Shown piece by piece: positions 6,812-15,913 of a stretch of DNA of 64,000 nucleotides (the first letter of the stretch is position 1; each line of letters starts with the position of its first letter). The stretch is from Microlunatus phosphovorus NM-1 (lineage in GTDB: Bacteria; Actinomycetota; Actinomycetes; Propionibacteriales; Propionibacteriaceae): assembly GCF_000270245.1 (NCBI RefSeq), contig NC_015635.1, positions 62,001-126,000 on the forward strand. The letters run 5' to 3'. The notes below the pieces were generated by a model, which did no database searches, was not told where the DNA came from, and saw nothing but the letters and a program-made list of their open reading frames with translations. Made by a program: the position numbers and the translations under genes.

Positions 6812-9634
6812 GTGACGAAGCTCGGGGTCGTCGATGATCGCAGCGCCGAGGGAAACCGGTCCACGAGTCCGGCTCTCTCGGCGGGCGTCGGAGTTCCCGT
6901 TGCCGACAGCGAGAGCCCTCGCGAGCAGGCGCAAACGGCGTTGACGCTGGCCACTGTCGATCCGGAGCGTGCCATCGTGGCAAGCGCACATGCCGAGGCG
7001 GCGGCCCGGGACGCTCAGGACTGGGCAGCCGTCAGTGTTGCCTGTCGAGCCCGAGGGGTTGCCGACGTCCAGCTGCGAAACCTCGACAGTGCGGTGGCGC
7101 AGCTCCGCGCCGCGATAGCGGCTGCGCGCCGGGCAGGTGATCCCGAGCTGGCTGGTGAGGCTCGGATGAGTCTCGGCCCGGCGTTGCTGCTGCGTGGGCA
7201 GCCGACGCAGGGTCTGTCGGCGGTGAAACAAGCGATCGGTGAGTTGCAGGGACTGCCGGCGGCTCGGGCCCGGGTGCAGCGCTCAGCGATGCTGGAGTTG
7301 CTCGGTCGACTCGATGAGTCACTGGCCGACCTACGGTCCGCGTTGCCTGTGCTGCGCCGTGCCGGTGACGCGGAGTGGGAGGTCCGGGCGCTGAGCAACC
7401 GCAGTAGCGTGTATGCGGCCCGCCGTCAGTTCCGGCTTGCCGAGGCCGATCTGATCCGGACCTGGGAGCTGTGTGACCAGCAGGGCCTGGGGCTTGCCGC
7501 GGCGTACGCCGAGCAGAACCTGGGCTGTGTCAAGGCCGCCCGAGGCGACGTACCGGCCGCGTTGGACTGGCTCGCGCGGGCGGGTGAACGCTATGCCGCG
7601 TTGGGCGTGGAGGTCGGTTCGCTGCGGGTCGACCGGGCGACGACATTGCTCGGGGTCCGGCTTCTGGACGAAGCCAGGGGCGCAGCGGAGGAAGCCGTGG
7701 CCATTCTCCAGGCACAGCACCGGGTCGTTGAGGTCCCGGAGGCCCAGTTGATCCTCTCCACCGTCGCCCTGCTGCAAGGAGACAACGACGTCGCTTTCGA
7801 GGCCGCGTCCGCGGCCACCATCGGATTCCGGAAACTCGGTCGCCTCGAGTGGCTGCCGTTGGCCCGCTTCGCGCGGCTACAGGCTCAACTGGCGCCGCCG
7901 CAGGGGTTGGACTGGGGTCCGGTGATCGTCGATCCTCCAGCCGTGCCGGCAGCCCGGATTCGGACCGTGGCCGATCAGCTGGAGCAGGCCGGCTGGACCG
8001 TCCCCGCACTGGAGGCCAGGGTCGTCGCAGCCATGACCGCCCTGCGAGAGGGCCGGCAGCGGGCGGCCCGCCGTGACCTGGAGCGGGCAGCGGCCGCCCG
8101 GCGTTCCGGTCCGGCCGAGGTCCGCGCCCGAGCTTGGGTGGCTGAGGCGCTGCTGCGGGAGGCGGAGGGTTCCAGGGGCGGCGCGAAGCGGGCATTGCGC
8201 GCCTCGGTACGCATCGTGGATGAGCACAGCCTCAGCCTCGGTGCTGTCGAGCTGCGTGCTCACGTCTCGATGCACCGGAACGCGCCGGCTCAGGTCGGGC
8301 TCCGGCTGGCGCTGGAGGATCACGATGTCGCAGCGGTGCACTGGTGGGGTGAGCGGCAGCGCGCCAGCGCCGAGCTGGGCCGTCCAGCGCTGCCGCCGGT
8401 CGATCCAGGGCTGGCTCGTCTGCTCGAGGAACTGCGCGCCACCATGACCGAGATCGCGGAGGCGCGCGTCGCCGGCAGATCGACCCACACGTTGGTGACC
8501 CAACAGACGCAACTGGAGCGATCCGTACGCGATTTCGCTCGTCGCCATCCGTGGGCGGGGGCTCGAACCGCGGCTATCCCGTCCCTGGGTGAGCTTGCCG
8601 CAGAGCTCGGCCGCAGCTGTCTGGTCGAGTACGTCGACCACGGCCCGGATCTGGCGGCGGTCACGATGGTGGACGGTCGTGCTCGGCTGCACCGGCTCGG
8701 CCCGTCGGCCGAGGTGCGGAACATACTGCGGCACCTGCCCTTCGCGATGCGCAGGATGGTCCAGTCGGTCGGGGATCGACGTCCCGAGACCGCGATGGCT
8801 GTGGTGGACAACGCTGCGGAGGTCTTCGAACGTCGGCTGCTGACCCCGATCGCGAAGGTTTTCGGCGATCGGCCCCTACTCGTCGTGCCGACCGGGTGGC
8901 TTCAAGGTCTGCCGTGGTCGTTGCCGCCGTCGTGCCGGGGAAGACCGGTCACCGTCGCTCCGTCGGCGACCCTGTGGCAGACCGCGCGCAACCGTCCGCG
9001 GCCGCGTACCGGATCAGTCCTGGCCATCGCGGGTCCGCAGTTGCCGGGGGCGCTGACCGAGGCGCAAGCAGTCGCCGCCCTGTATCCAGGGGCGACGCTG
9101 CTGACAGGCGCCGAGGCGAGTGCCGCTCGGGTCGGCGGCATGATCGGGGCCGTGGCGATCTGCCATCTGGCGGCTCACGGCAGCGTTCGACCGGACAACC
9201 CGTTGTTCTCCTCGCTGCTGTTGGCCGACGGGCCGTTCACCGTCTTCGATCTCGAGCAGGTTGGTGCGACGCCGCGGCATGTCGTGCTGGCGGCCTGCGA
9301 GAGCGGTGTTTCCAAGGTCACGCCTGGGCAGGAGATTCTCGGGCTGACTGCGACGCTGCTGAGCCGGCAGACGGCGACCGTGGTCGCGCCGGTGATCTCC
9401 ATCGACGACGCCGAGACCACGTCGCTCATGGTGGGTTATCACCGCCGGCTGCGGAGCGGTCGAGTGCCCGCTCAGGCTCTGGCCGAGACCCAGCAGGATG
9501 CACTCACCGACGCGGATCCCCGGTTGCGGGCGACTGCGGCTGCCTTCATCTGTCTGGGGGTCGGCGACCAACTGCCAGGTGGCTCTGGACTGGAGATGGA
9601 TGCTGGCCATGCTCAAGACTGCTTGGGCCCGTAG
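6812..9634 (+). CDS. TPR-CHAT domain (caspase-like) protease
   Basis: 940 aa. Residues about 40-550 are helical tetratricopeptide-like repeats rich in Ala, Leu and Arg. The C-terminal 280 residues are a CHAT domain, a clan CD cysteine protease fold related to caspases and separase. The dyad is present: H789 in CHLAAHGS and C829 in LAACESG, followed by the conserved end of the domain. GTG start at 6812 with GAGGT 9 bases upstream, 15 bp after the subtilase stop. The 3' end overlaps that of the convergent partner gene by 22 bp. CHAT proteins are known from type III-E CRISPR (Craspase) and have been proposed in other conflict systems; here the TPR array is the likely sensor and the subtilase a likely client. 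Confidence 0.88.
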   Translation: MTKLGVVDDRSAEGNRSTSPALSAGVGVPVADSESPREQAQTALTLATVDPERAIVASAHAEAAARDAQDWAAVSVACRARGVADVQLRNLDSAVAQLRAAIAAARRAGDPELAGEARMSLGPALLLRGQPTQGLSAVKQAIGELQGLPAARARVQRSAMLELLGRLDESLADLRSALPVLRRAGDAEWEVRALSNRSSVYAARRQFRLAEADLIRTWELCDQQGLGLAAAYAEQNLGCVKAARGDVPAALDWLARAGERYAALGVEVGSLRVDRATTLLGVRLLDEARGAAEEAVAILQAQHRVVEVPEAQLILSTVALLQGDNDVAFEAASAATIGFRKLGRLEWLPLARFARLQAQLAPPQGLDWGPVIVDPPAVPAARIRTVADQLEQAGWTVPALEARVVAAMTALREGRQRAARRDLERAAAARRSGPAEVRARAWVAEALLREAEGSRGGAKRALRASVRIVDEHSLSLGAVELRAHVSMHRNAPAQVGLRLALEDHDVAAVHWWGERQRASAELGRPALPPVDPGLARLLEELRATMTEIAEARVAGRSTHTLVTQQTQLERSVRDFARRHPWAGARTAAIPSLGELAAELGRSCLVEYVDHGPDLAAVTMVDGRARLHRLGPSAEVRNILRHLPFAMRRMVQSVGDRRPETAMAVVDNAAEVFERRLLTPIAKVFGDRPLLVVPTGWLQGLPWSLPPSCRGRPVTVAPSATLWQTARNRPRPRTGSVLAIAGPQLPGALTEAQAVAALYPGATLLTGAEASAARVGGMIGAVAICHLAAHGSVRPDNPLFSSLLLADGPFTVFDLEQVGATPRHVVLAACESGVSKVTPGQEILGLTATLLSRQTATVVAPVISIDDAETTSLMVGYHRRLRSGRVPAQALAETQQDALTDADPRLRATAAAFICLGVGDQLPGGSGLEMDAGHAQDCLGP

Positions 9635-10092
9635 GTCCATTCGGTGATCGCGGAGCTGCCGGGCCGGGTGACCCGGAATCGCAGCAGCCCCTGGGGATCG
9701 CTCGCCCGGGCGGTGAAGCAGCCGAGCGCATCGGCCTGCACCGTGGTGAGCGTTCCGTCGGAGGTCTCCACGATGACTGTCGCCGGGCCGGGAGGTCCGA
9801 TCTGTCCGATGATCTCTCGCCCGCGCAGCTCCAGTTCCATGGTCAGCGCCTGGCACTCGAACACCACCATGCGGCTCACCTCCGCGGCGCGTACGGATCT
9901 GACCAGGTCGTCTTCCAGCAGCGAGTCGTAGACCAGATGGGCTAGCTCGTCCTCGAGGTCGCCGTAGTTGAAGGCGTCCTGCGCGTTCGCGACGATCAAC
10001 TGCCGCTGAGGATGCTGCGCGGCGGCCAGAGCATCCTTGAGATCGGCGAGAAGTCGCTCCTCTTCAGGGGTGAGTGGGTCCATATCGCACAT
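9613..10092 (-). CDS. Small partner protein of the sigma factor/CHAT locus
   Basis: 159 aa, unknown family. Residues 1-80 are acidic and helical (PEEERLLADLKDAL, NYGDLEDELAHLVYDSL). The second half is beta-rich (MELELRGREIIGQIGPPG, TVQADALGCFTARA, LLRFRVTRPG), like a carboxypeptidase-regulatory or transthyretin-like fold. It starts 15 bp after the sigma factor stop, an arrangement typical of sigma/anti-sigma pairs, but the zinc-binding HxxxCxxC motif of ordinary ZAS anti-sigma factors is absent. It may instead be a sigma-holding protein or a protease substrate. A second in-frame ATG at 10083 is possible; AGGTAG precedes 10092. Confidence 0.75.
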   Translation of the reverse strand: MCDMDPLTPEEERLLADLKDALAAAQHPQRQLIVANAQDAFNYGDLEDELAHLVYDSLLEDDLVRSVRAAEVSRMVVFECQALTMELELRGREIIGQIGPPGPATVIVETSDGTLTTVQADALGCFTARASDPQGLLRFRVTRPGSSAITEWTYGPKQS

Positions 10093-10107
10093 TTCTGCTA
10101 CCTGTCT

Positions 10108-10695
10108 CTATGTATCGCTATCGACGAGCTGGCTGACTGCCTCGGTGGCACGAAGGCGGTCCAGGGCTCGACCGCGGGTGGGGCCGATGCTTCCGATCGG
10201 GATGTTGAGCTGTGCACTGATCTGCGCGTACGTCAGCGGCGGATCGCTGATCAGCAGTCGGAGCAGTCGTCGATCCGATTCCGGCAGCTCGGCGAATCCC
10301 GCCAGCACCGCCTGCTGGCGGCTCAGCCGATCGATGTCCTCGGCCACGTCAGCGGCGATGTCCGGGGTGACCAGATCGTTCTCGAACGTGCTGTGCAGAT
10401 CGCGAGGCCGCTGCCGTTCGTTGCGTCCGATCGTTCGGAGGCACTCGTGCCGGGTGGTCGACACCAGCCAACCTGGCAGTGCTGCGGGCTCCCGAAGGTC
10501 CTTCAGGTGCTCCACGAGGTGCAGCCACACGGTCTGCGCCACATCGGCGACCTCATGGTCGGACAGCCGATACTTGCGGGCGGTCGCCAGCAGCAACGGG
10601 GTGAAGCGCTCGACGATCTCGTTCCAGGCTGAGCGTTCTCCGCTTGTGGCCGCGGACACCAGCATGGCCACCGTCGGTTCGTCGGTTCCTCTCAT
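10108..10695 (-). CDS. ECF-type sigma-70 factor
   Basis: 195 aa. Region 2 is visible around residues 20-85 (WNEIVERFTPLLLATARKY, DVAQTVWLHL, LPGWLVSTTRHECL) and region 4 around 135-185 (LPESDRRLLRLL, LTYAQISAQL, a GRALDRLR-type recognition helix). There is no region 1 or 3, as in the ECF group. ATG 10695 is preferred over the upstream GTG 10716 because GGAGGTAGG ends a few bases before it. It is co-transcribed with the partner gene downstream and convergent with the subtilase-CHAT operon. It probably controls this locus or a stress regulon. Confidence 0.85.
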   Translation of the reverse strand: MRGTDEPTVAMLVSAATSGERSAWNEIVERFTPLLLATARKYRLSDHEVADVAQTVWLHLVEHLKDLREPAALPGWLVSTTRHECLRTIGRNERQRPRDLHSTFENDLVTPDIAADVAEDIDRLSRQQAVLAGFAELPESDRRLLRLLISDPPLTYAQISAQLNIPIGSIGPTRGRALDRLRATEAVSQLVDSDT

Positions 10696-10817
10696 CTGCC
10701 TACCTCCGTCGAGCACACTCGCGAGATCTCACCTCGAAGACCGTTGGGAGGTCCGCCTGATACATGCTTTGTCCAATGGTTTTCCCGTCCCGGAAAGGGC
10801 CGATGTTCGGGTGCGGC

Positions 10818-11411
10818 TCAGGCGGCCGCCAGTGGCTTGCGGGCAGTGATCAGCACCAGCCGTCGGTGTGCTGCGCCCAGGACCTCCTTGTCGGCGTCGG
10901 TGATTCGTAGACCGGCGTCGTGGACTTCGTCGCGAATGCCGTCCGGCAGGTGGCTGGCGAGATCGACGATCCACAATCGGCCACCGGGACGGAGCACCCT
11001 GGCCTGCTCGTCAAGGGCGACGACGCGGTCGGCCCAGTGGTGGGAGCTGAGGCTCGAGACGACAGCATCCACCGACTCCTCCTCGAACGGGAGGTCCTCG
11101 GCGGAGGCCATCCGTACCTGGACGTTCGGCAGGGTTCGGGTCCGCCGTCGGGCGCGGGTGATCATGTCGCTCGACGGGTCGATGCCGATCACCTGCAGAT
11201 CATCCCGCCGCCGTGAGATGGCCTCGACCAGCCGGCCCGGTCCGGTGCCGACATCCAGCACGCGGCCGCCGGAGACGATTCCCGTCGTGAGGTGCTCGGC
11301 GATCCGGCGATAGGTGCCACGCATCAGCACCCCGCCGACGACCAGGTCGTACGGTCTGACGATCCAGCCCGACATGACTCCGTGCTGGTGGCGATGGTGA
11401 TGCGCTGGCAT
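10818..11411 (-). CDS. Class I SAM-dependent methyltransferase
   Basis: 197 aa. SAM-binding motif I is VLDVGTGPG (about residue 52), followed by VIGIDPSSDM and the later LRPGGRLWIVD strand, the usual Methyltransf_11/25 arrangement. The substrate cannot be read from the sequence. The start is uncertain: ATG 11411 gives a His-rich N-terminus (PAHHHRHQHG), and ATG 11375 (185 aa) has a GGAG only 2 bases upstream, too close for good function. The gene lies 40 bp after the NurA-like gene on the same strand and may be read from the same transcript, but a role in DNA repair is not implied. Confidence 0.8.
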   Translation of the reverse strand: MPAHHHRHQHGVMSGWIVRPYDLVVGGVLMRGTYRRIAEHLTTGIVSGGRVLDVGTGPGRLVEAISRRRDDLQVIGIDPSSDMITRARRRTRTLPNVQVRMASAEDLPFEEESVDAVVSSLSSHHWADRVVALDEQARVLRPGGRLWIVDLASHLPDGIRDEVHDAGLRITDADKEVLGAAHRRLVLITARKPLAAA

Positions 11412-11451
11412 GCTGCTCAGGCTAGTGGTGTCACCTGGCTGGTGCCCGTCC

Positions 11452-12459
11452 TCAGGCGTGAGTGGGGTGGGCGGCCTGCCGCAGCGCGCGGGCCAGCAGC
11501 GCGGGATGGCCCAGTCGCCGCCGTAGCTCACGCTCCAGGGCTGCCACCGGATAGAGATTCTGTGGTGCCCGCGGGTCCTTGTATTCCACCGAGGCATAGC
11601 GCGGCAGCACCGCCTGGGACAGGCGGGCCAGCGCGATGGCCTCTGCCGCGGGGATGTTGGCGGCACACTCCACCCGGATGATGCCGGACCACGGGTGACT
11701 CGGCTCGCCTGGCAGGCGCAGATACCAGGTGAACCGATCCCAGCTGGTGTCCACCAGAAACACCGGAGTCCGCTCGCGGGCCGCCAGCCTCGACACCATC
11801 GCATGCAGCTTGGGCTCGAGATAGGCGGTCTGGTGCGACTTGATCACGCCGAGCACCCGGGTCAGGTGGGCGCGTCCGCGTACCGGACCGTCGACGATCA
11901 GCAGGCTGTCCTCGCGGTTGGCGTGGTTGTCGGTGTGGTCGCTGGTCAGACTGCGGGCATTGACGGCGACGAGCAATTCGAGCTCGGTGAGCCGGTGCTG
12001 CAAGGTGGCCGACAGACTCAGCATCAGACCTTGGGCCGGCTTGAGGGTGACCGGCCAGGCTTGGTAGATGCCGGCCCAGGTGGCGATGTCGCGGGCGTGG
12101 TTCGAGGTGGTGAACAGGCCGCGGCGTAGCTCCAGGGTGAGGAAGTGGGCGCGGTCGTCGCAGCAGCAGACCGCACCGGCGGCGTAAGAGGCGCACAGCG
12201 CCGGTGTCGCCTCGGCGGCGATCAGGTCGGGGTCGTCCGGATCCACGTCGTCGATCCAGGCCCGCGCTTCCACCCGGCGTACGCCGTCGACGAACACGGT
12301 GCTCGACGGCTGCTCCAGCCCGGGCGTCGGGGGAATCGGCACCCAGCGGTCGACCGGCAGCTCGATGTCGGTCCGCACCTGGACCACGGTCTCGGCGGCA
12401 CCGTCGAGCTCCAGGCTCGAGCCGTAGCCGGGATCCCACGCGTCGATCGCGAATCTCAC
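11452..12459 (-). CDS. NurA-like nuclease of the HerA/SbcCD locus
   Basis: 335 aa. The N-terminus FAIDAWDPGYGSS puts acidic residues D6 and D9 where NurA nucleases carry their first metal-binding Asp; further acidic motifs include a VDTSWDRF segment near residue 240. NurA is known as the 5'-3' nuclease that works with the HerA translocase and Mre11-Rad50 in archaeal DNA-end resection. The ATG overlaps the sbcC stop by 4 bases, so it is translationally coupled to sbcC. Overall similarity to archaeal NurA is not obvious by eye, and the call leans on gene order plus the N-terminal motif. The best alternative is an unrelated PD-(D/E)XK or RNase H-fold nuclease. Confidence 0.65.
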   Translation of the reverse strand: MRFAIDAWDPGYGSSLELDGAAETVVQVRTDIELPVDRWVPIPPTPGLEQPSSTVFVDGVRRVEARAWIDDVDPDDPDLIAAEATPALCASYAAGAVCCCDDRAHFLTLELRRGLFTTSNHARDIATWAGIYQAWPVTLKPAQGLMLSLSATLQHRLTELELLVAVNARSLTSDHTDNHANREDSLLIVDGPVRGRAHLTRVLGVIKSHQTAYLEPKLHAMVSRLAARERTPVFLVDTSWDRFTWYLRLPGEPSHPWSGIIRVECAANIPAAEAIALARLSQAVLPRYASVEYKDPRAPQNLYPVAALERELRRRLGHPALLARALRQAAHPTHA

Positions 12460-15400
12460 GGGCCCACCCGCTCGATCGTCGAGGTCCGGGAATCCCGGCT
12501 GACCAGATAACGCACCGGCACGCGTTCGGCCAGTGCCGCGACGTGGGTGACGACGCCGACCATCCGCCGGCCCTGAGCCAGGTTCTCCAACGTCGAGGCG
12601 ACGATCTCCAACGCGTCCGGGTCCAAGGTGCCGAATCCCTCGTCGAGGAAGATCGAGTCCAGGGTGGTTCGCCCGCCCGCGGCCAGGGTGGACAACTGCT
12701 CCGAGAGGGCCAGCGCCAGCGCGAGGCTGGCCTGGAACGTCTCGCCGCCGGACAGGGTCTTCACCGAGCGCGCCGAATCTGCGTCGGTGTGGTCGATGAC
12801 GAAGAACTCGCCCTTCTCATGAGCGAGCTCGAACTGGCCGCTGGACAGTGCCAACAGCGACTCCGAGGCATCGGTGACGAGGGTGTCCAGTGCTGCGTCG
12901 GCCAGCCACTGGGGGAATTGCTTGGCCGACATCATCCTGGCCAGCTGTCGGGCGACCTGCTCGGTCTCGGTATCGGTGGCGATGGTGGCGCGCAGGCCCG
13001 CCGCCTCGGTGCGGCGTCGGCTGATCTCCGCTGTCGTGCTGCGGGCGCGTTCGGCGGCCAATTCGACCTCGGTCGGAATCCGTCGCAACTGCGCCGGTCC
13101 GCCGGGCTGGTCGAGCCGGCCGAGATCGGGCGCCGCGATGGTCAGTTGGTGGCTGTTCAGGTGTGCTGTCAGGTCGGTGAGCCGGGCGGCGAGGTCGATG
13201 TCCGCGGCGGCTCGCTGGGCGTGTTGTCGGGCCAGGGTGCGCTGGTGATCCTCGGCTTGGGTGTGGGCCCAGTCGTGCAGCGCTGCCCAGCCGGCGGCCA
13301 GGTCGGTGTCGTCGATCGGTGGTACGCCGAGTGGGATCAGCGGTTCTCGGCTGTGTTGCAGCGCCGACCGGGCCGCCTCCCGGTCATGTCGGAGGCGGTC
13401 GCGCTCGGCTTCGGCCTGCTGCCTGATTCGTGCGGCCGTCTGCGTCTGAGTGCGAGCCGTGGCGGCGGCGTCGTCGAGCCGCCGGTGCTCGGCCAAGGCG
13501 ATGTGGGCGTCAGCCTCGCTGGGCCGATCGGCGAGCATCTCCTCGAGTTCGGCGAGCCGGGCATCCAGCTGCGTACGCTCGGTGCGGGCATTGCTCTCGG
13601 CCACCGCAGCGGACCGGTGTTGCTGAGCTGCGGTGCGGGCTGCCGTGTCGGCCTGGCGGAGCCGCTCGGTGCTGGCCTGGAGATCGGCGTTCGCCGCCTG
13701 CCAGCCGAGCTGCGCGGTCGCGAGCTGAGCGCTGGTCACGTGGTGGCGTTGCGCAGCAGCCCAATCGGCCAACCCCTGCCAAGCCTCGATGAGACCCGCA
13801 GCGGTGACCGGCGGCGGGTCGAGCTCGCAGAGTTGACCGTGCTTGGCGTGCAGACTGGCCCAGCTCTGTTGTGCCTGCGCGGCGGTCTGTTCGACGGCGA
13901 CCTGGGCGCCCATACAGGCCTGCTCGGCGTCCCTCCGCTCCTGCACCGCGGCCCGGTGCGCGCGATATGCCTGGTCCACCTCGGCGCGCAGTGCCTCGAC
14001 GATCTCGCGATAGCGTCGCGTTCTGTCGGCTGCGGAGCTGTCGGCTGTGGAGTCGGCAGACTCCGACTTGGCAGACTCCCGACGAGCCGACACCGAGGGT
14101 GCGCCGGCGACCAGCGGATCCGACAGCTCGTCGGTGATCGACTCGTCCAGTCCCTCGAACTGGTCGGCCAGTGCGTGGTCCTTCGCGACCAGAACGGTGT
14201 GCCGGTGCTTGCGGGTCTCCTCGGTCTGAGCCAGCGTCCGATACAGCTGCTCCGCTTTTGTGACGGCTGCTCTCGCGGTGTCGAGGGCCGGCGCGGCCAG
14301 AGTGTCCGGCACCGTGGCAACGGTTTGGTCGCAGACGGGGCAGGCATGGCCGACCACGAGGTGTGTACGAAGATCGGCCGCAGCAGATTGCGTCCGGGCC
14401 TGCTCCAGGTCCGCGAGTGCCCGATCCAGGTCGTGTCGGGTCTTGGTCGTGACCTTCTCGGCCGCATCGAGCTCTGCTGCCGCTTGCCGTAGTCGCGGGG
14501 CGAGTTCGGCCCGTTGTGCGAGGACCTTCTCCTGCCGGTCGATGGTGCGCTGCAAGGCAGTGATCGTGCCCGGCTCCGGCAGGGCGTCGACCACACTCAC
14601 CACGGGGCCGATCGCGGCCTCGGCCCGCTCCCATCGATGCACCGCCTGGTCCCAGCGGCTCCTGGCGGCGTCGGTGGCGGCTCCCAGGTCTGCTGTGCCG
14701 GCCGGCACCACTACGGTAGCCAACAGGGTGAGCCGTTCCTCGATCGCGCTGACGGCGGCCGACGCCTGCTCTTGTCTTGCCCGGCACTGCTCATGCTCGG
14801 TCCGAGCCAGCCCGAGATCCCGGTCGGCCTGCTCGGCGGTCTGCTCGGCTGCCGCGAGCGCGGTGGCCGCCTGAGCTGTCGCTGCGACGACCTCCGGCCG
14901 GCGGGCGGCGTCGCTTGTTCGGGCGGCGTGCCAGCGCAGCGTCTCCTCCAGCGGTCCACGCTGGGGTCCGGTACGCAGGTCGTCCTCGGCGGCCTGCAGT
15001 GCGGTCCGAGATTCCTGCTCGGCCTGGGCGGCTGTGGCGTACGCGTTGTCGGCGGCGGCCAGTGCCTGCTGCAGGACGCCGACGCCTGCCGGGGTCTCGA
15101 CGGTCGTTAGCAGCCGGAATTGAGCCGTCAGGCGATCGATCGTGGCCGTTGTGGCTGCTCTGGCGGTGAGCACATCGTCCAGGGCGGCGACCTCGGTCGA
15201 GACCATGGTGGCCAGGGCGGCCAGTTGCTGCTGACGATCCCGAGCGGTCAACTCGGCTTCTTCGGTGGCATCTGCGTACCCGTTGAGTTGGCCCTGCAGC
15301 GCCTCGATCCGGGCGTTCGCATCGGCGGCGCGGCGGTTGGCCAGGCGGCCGATCGTCTCGTAGTGCCGGGCGCCGAGCAGCTTGAGCAGGATGGTCTGCC

Positions 15401-15911
15401 GCTCGGCGACACTGGCCCGGAGGAAGGTGGCGAAGTCGCCCTGCGGCAGCACGACGCAGGTGCAGAAGTCGTCGAAGTCCAGGCCCAGCAGCTCGACGAC
15501 CTGCTGTTTCACCGCGCTGACATCGGCGGCCAGTGATTCGGTGGGCTCGTCGGTGTCGGGGTCGCCGGTCGCGTCCGGGTCGAGATAGCGCTCCAGTCGC
15601 GGGTTCTTCTGGGTGATCTGCTTGCCGGAGCGGCGTACCTCACGGGCTACGACATAGCGCTGGCCGGCGACGTCGAACACCAGCCGGATGGTGCAGCGGT
15701 TGGCGGTGGGCGCGAGTGCGTACTGGATCGAGGCGGCACTGCCCCAGCGCGGCGCCGAGCCGTAGAGGGCGAACGTCATGGTGTCGATCACGGTCGACTT
15801 GCCGGAGCCGGTCGGGCCGGTCAGCGCGAAGTAGTCGGCGTCGGTGAAGTCGACGGTGATCGGGTCCCGAAAGGCGGCGAAGCCGGCGATGTCAAGGCGC
15901 AGCGGACGCAT
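12456..15911 (-). CDS. sbcC: Exonuclease subunit SbcC (Rad50-like SMC ATPase)
   Basis: 1151 aa, the usual size. Walker A GPTGSGKST near residue 35, a long Ala/Glu/Gln-rich coiled coil, a zinc hook CPVC at 524-527 in the middle, a second coiled coil, then the ABC signature LSGGETFQASLALALALSEQ (SGGE at 1054-1057) and Walker B IFLDEGFGTLD. This is the ATPase and tether half of the SbcCD nuclease that processes hairpins and blocked DNA ends. The ATG lies 2 bp after the sbcD stop, and the stop overlaps the NurA-like start, so the three genes form a tight operon. Confidence 0.95.
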   Translation of the reverse strand: MRPLRLDIAGFAAFRDPITVDFTDADYFALTGPTGSGKSTVIDTMTFALYGSAPRWGSAASIQYALAPTANRCTIRLVFDVAGQRYVVAREVRRSGKQITQKNPRLERYLDPDATGDPDTDEPTESLAADVSAVKQQVVELLGLDFDDFCTCVVLPQGDFATFLRASVAERQTILLKLLGARHYETIGRLANRRAADANARIEALQGQLNGYADATEEAELTARDRQQQLAALATMVSTEVAALDDVLTARAATTATIDRLTAQFRLLTTVETPAGVGVLQQALAAADNAYATAAQAEQESRTALQAAEDDLRTGPQRGPLEETLRWHAARTSDAARRPEVVAATAQAATALAAAEQTAEQADRDLGLARTEHEQCRARQEQASAAVSAIEERLTLLATVVVPAGTADLGAATDAARSRWDQAVHRWERAEAAIGPVVSVVDALPEPGTITALQRTIDRQEKVLAQRAELAPRLRQAAAELDAAEKVTTKTRHDLDRALADLEQARTQSAAADLRTHLVVGHACPVCDQTVATVPDTLAAPALDTARAAVTKAEQLYRTLAQTEETRKHRHTVLVAKDHALADQFEGLDESITDELSDPLVAGAPSVSARRESAKSESADSTADSSAADRTRRYREIVEALRAEVDQAYRAHRAAVQERRDAEQACMGAQVAVEQTAAQAQQSWASLHAKHGQLCELDPPPVTAAGLIEAWQGLADWAAAQRHHVTSAQLATAQLGWQAANADLQASTERLRQADTAARTAAQQHRSAAVAESNARTERTQLDARLAELEEMLADRPSEADAHIALAEHRRLDDAAATARTQTQTAARIRQQAEAERDRLRHDREAARSALQHSREPLIPLGVPPIDDTDLAAGWAALHDWAHTQAEDHQRTLARQHAQRAAADIDLAARLTDLTAHLNSHQLTIAAPDLGRLDQPGGPAQLRRIPTEVELAAERARSTTAEISRRRTEAAGLRATIATDTETEQVARQLARMMSAKQFPQWLADAALDTLVTDASESLLALSSGQFELAHEKGEFFVIDHTDADSARSVKTLSGGETFQASLALALALSEQLSTLAAGGRTTLDSIFLDEGFGTLDPDALEIVASTLENLAQGRRMVGVVTHVAALAERVPVRYLVSRDSRTSTIERVGP

Positions 15912-15913
15912 GA

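Noticed and set aside
12204-14492. A 762-codon plus-strand reading frame
   Set aside because: It lies antisense to sbcC, whose motifs are complete; the translation is Arg/Gly/Leu-rich with no domain, a typical high-GC shadow frame.
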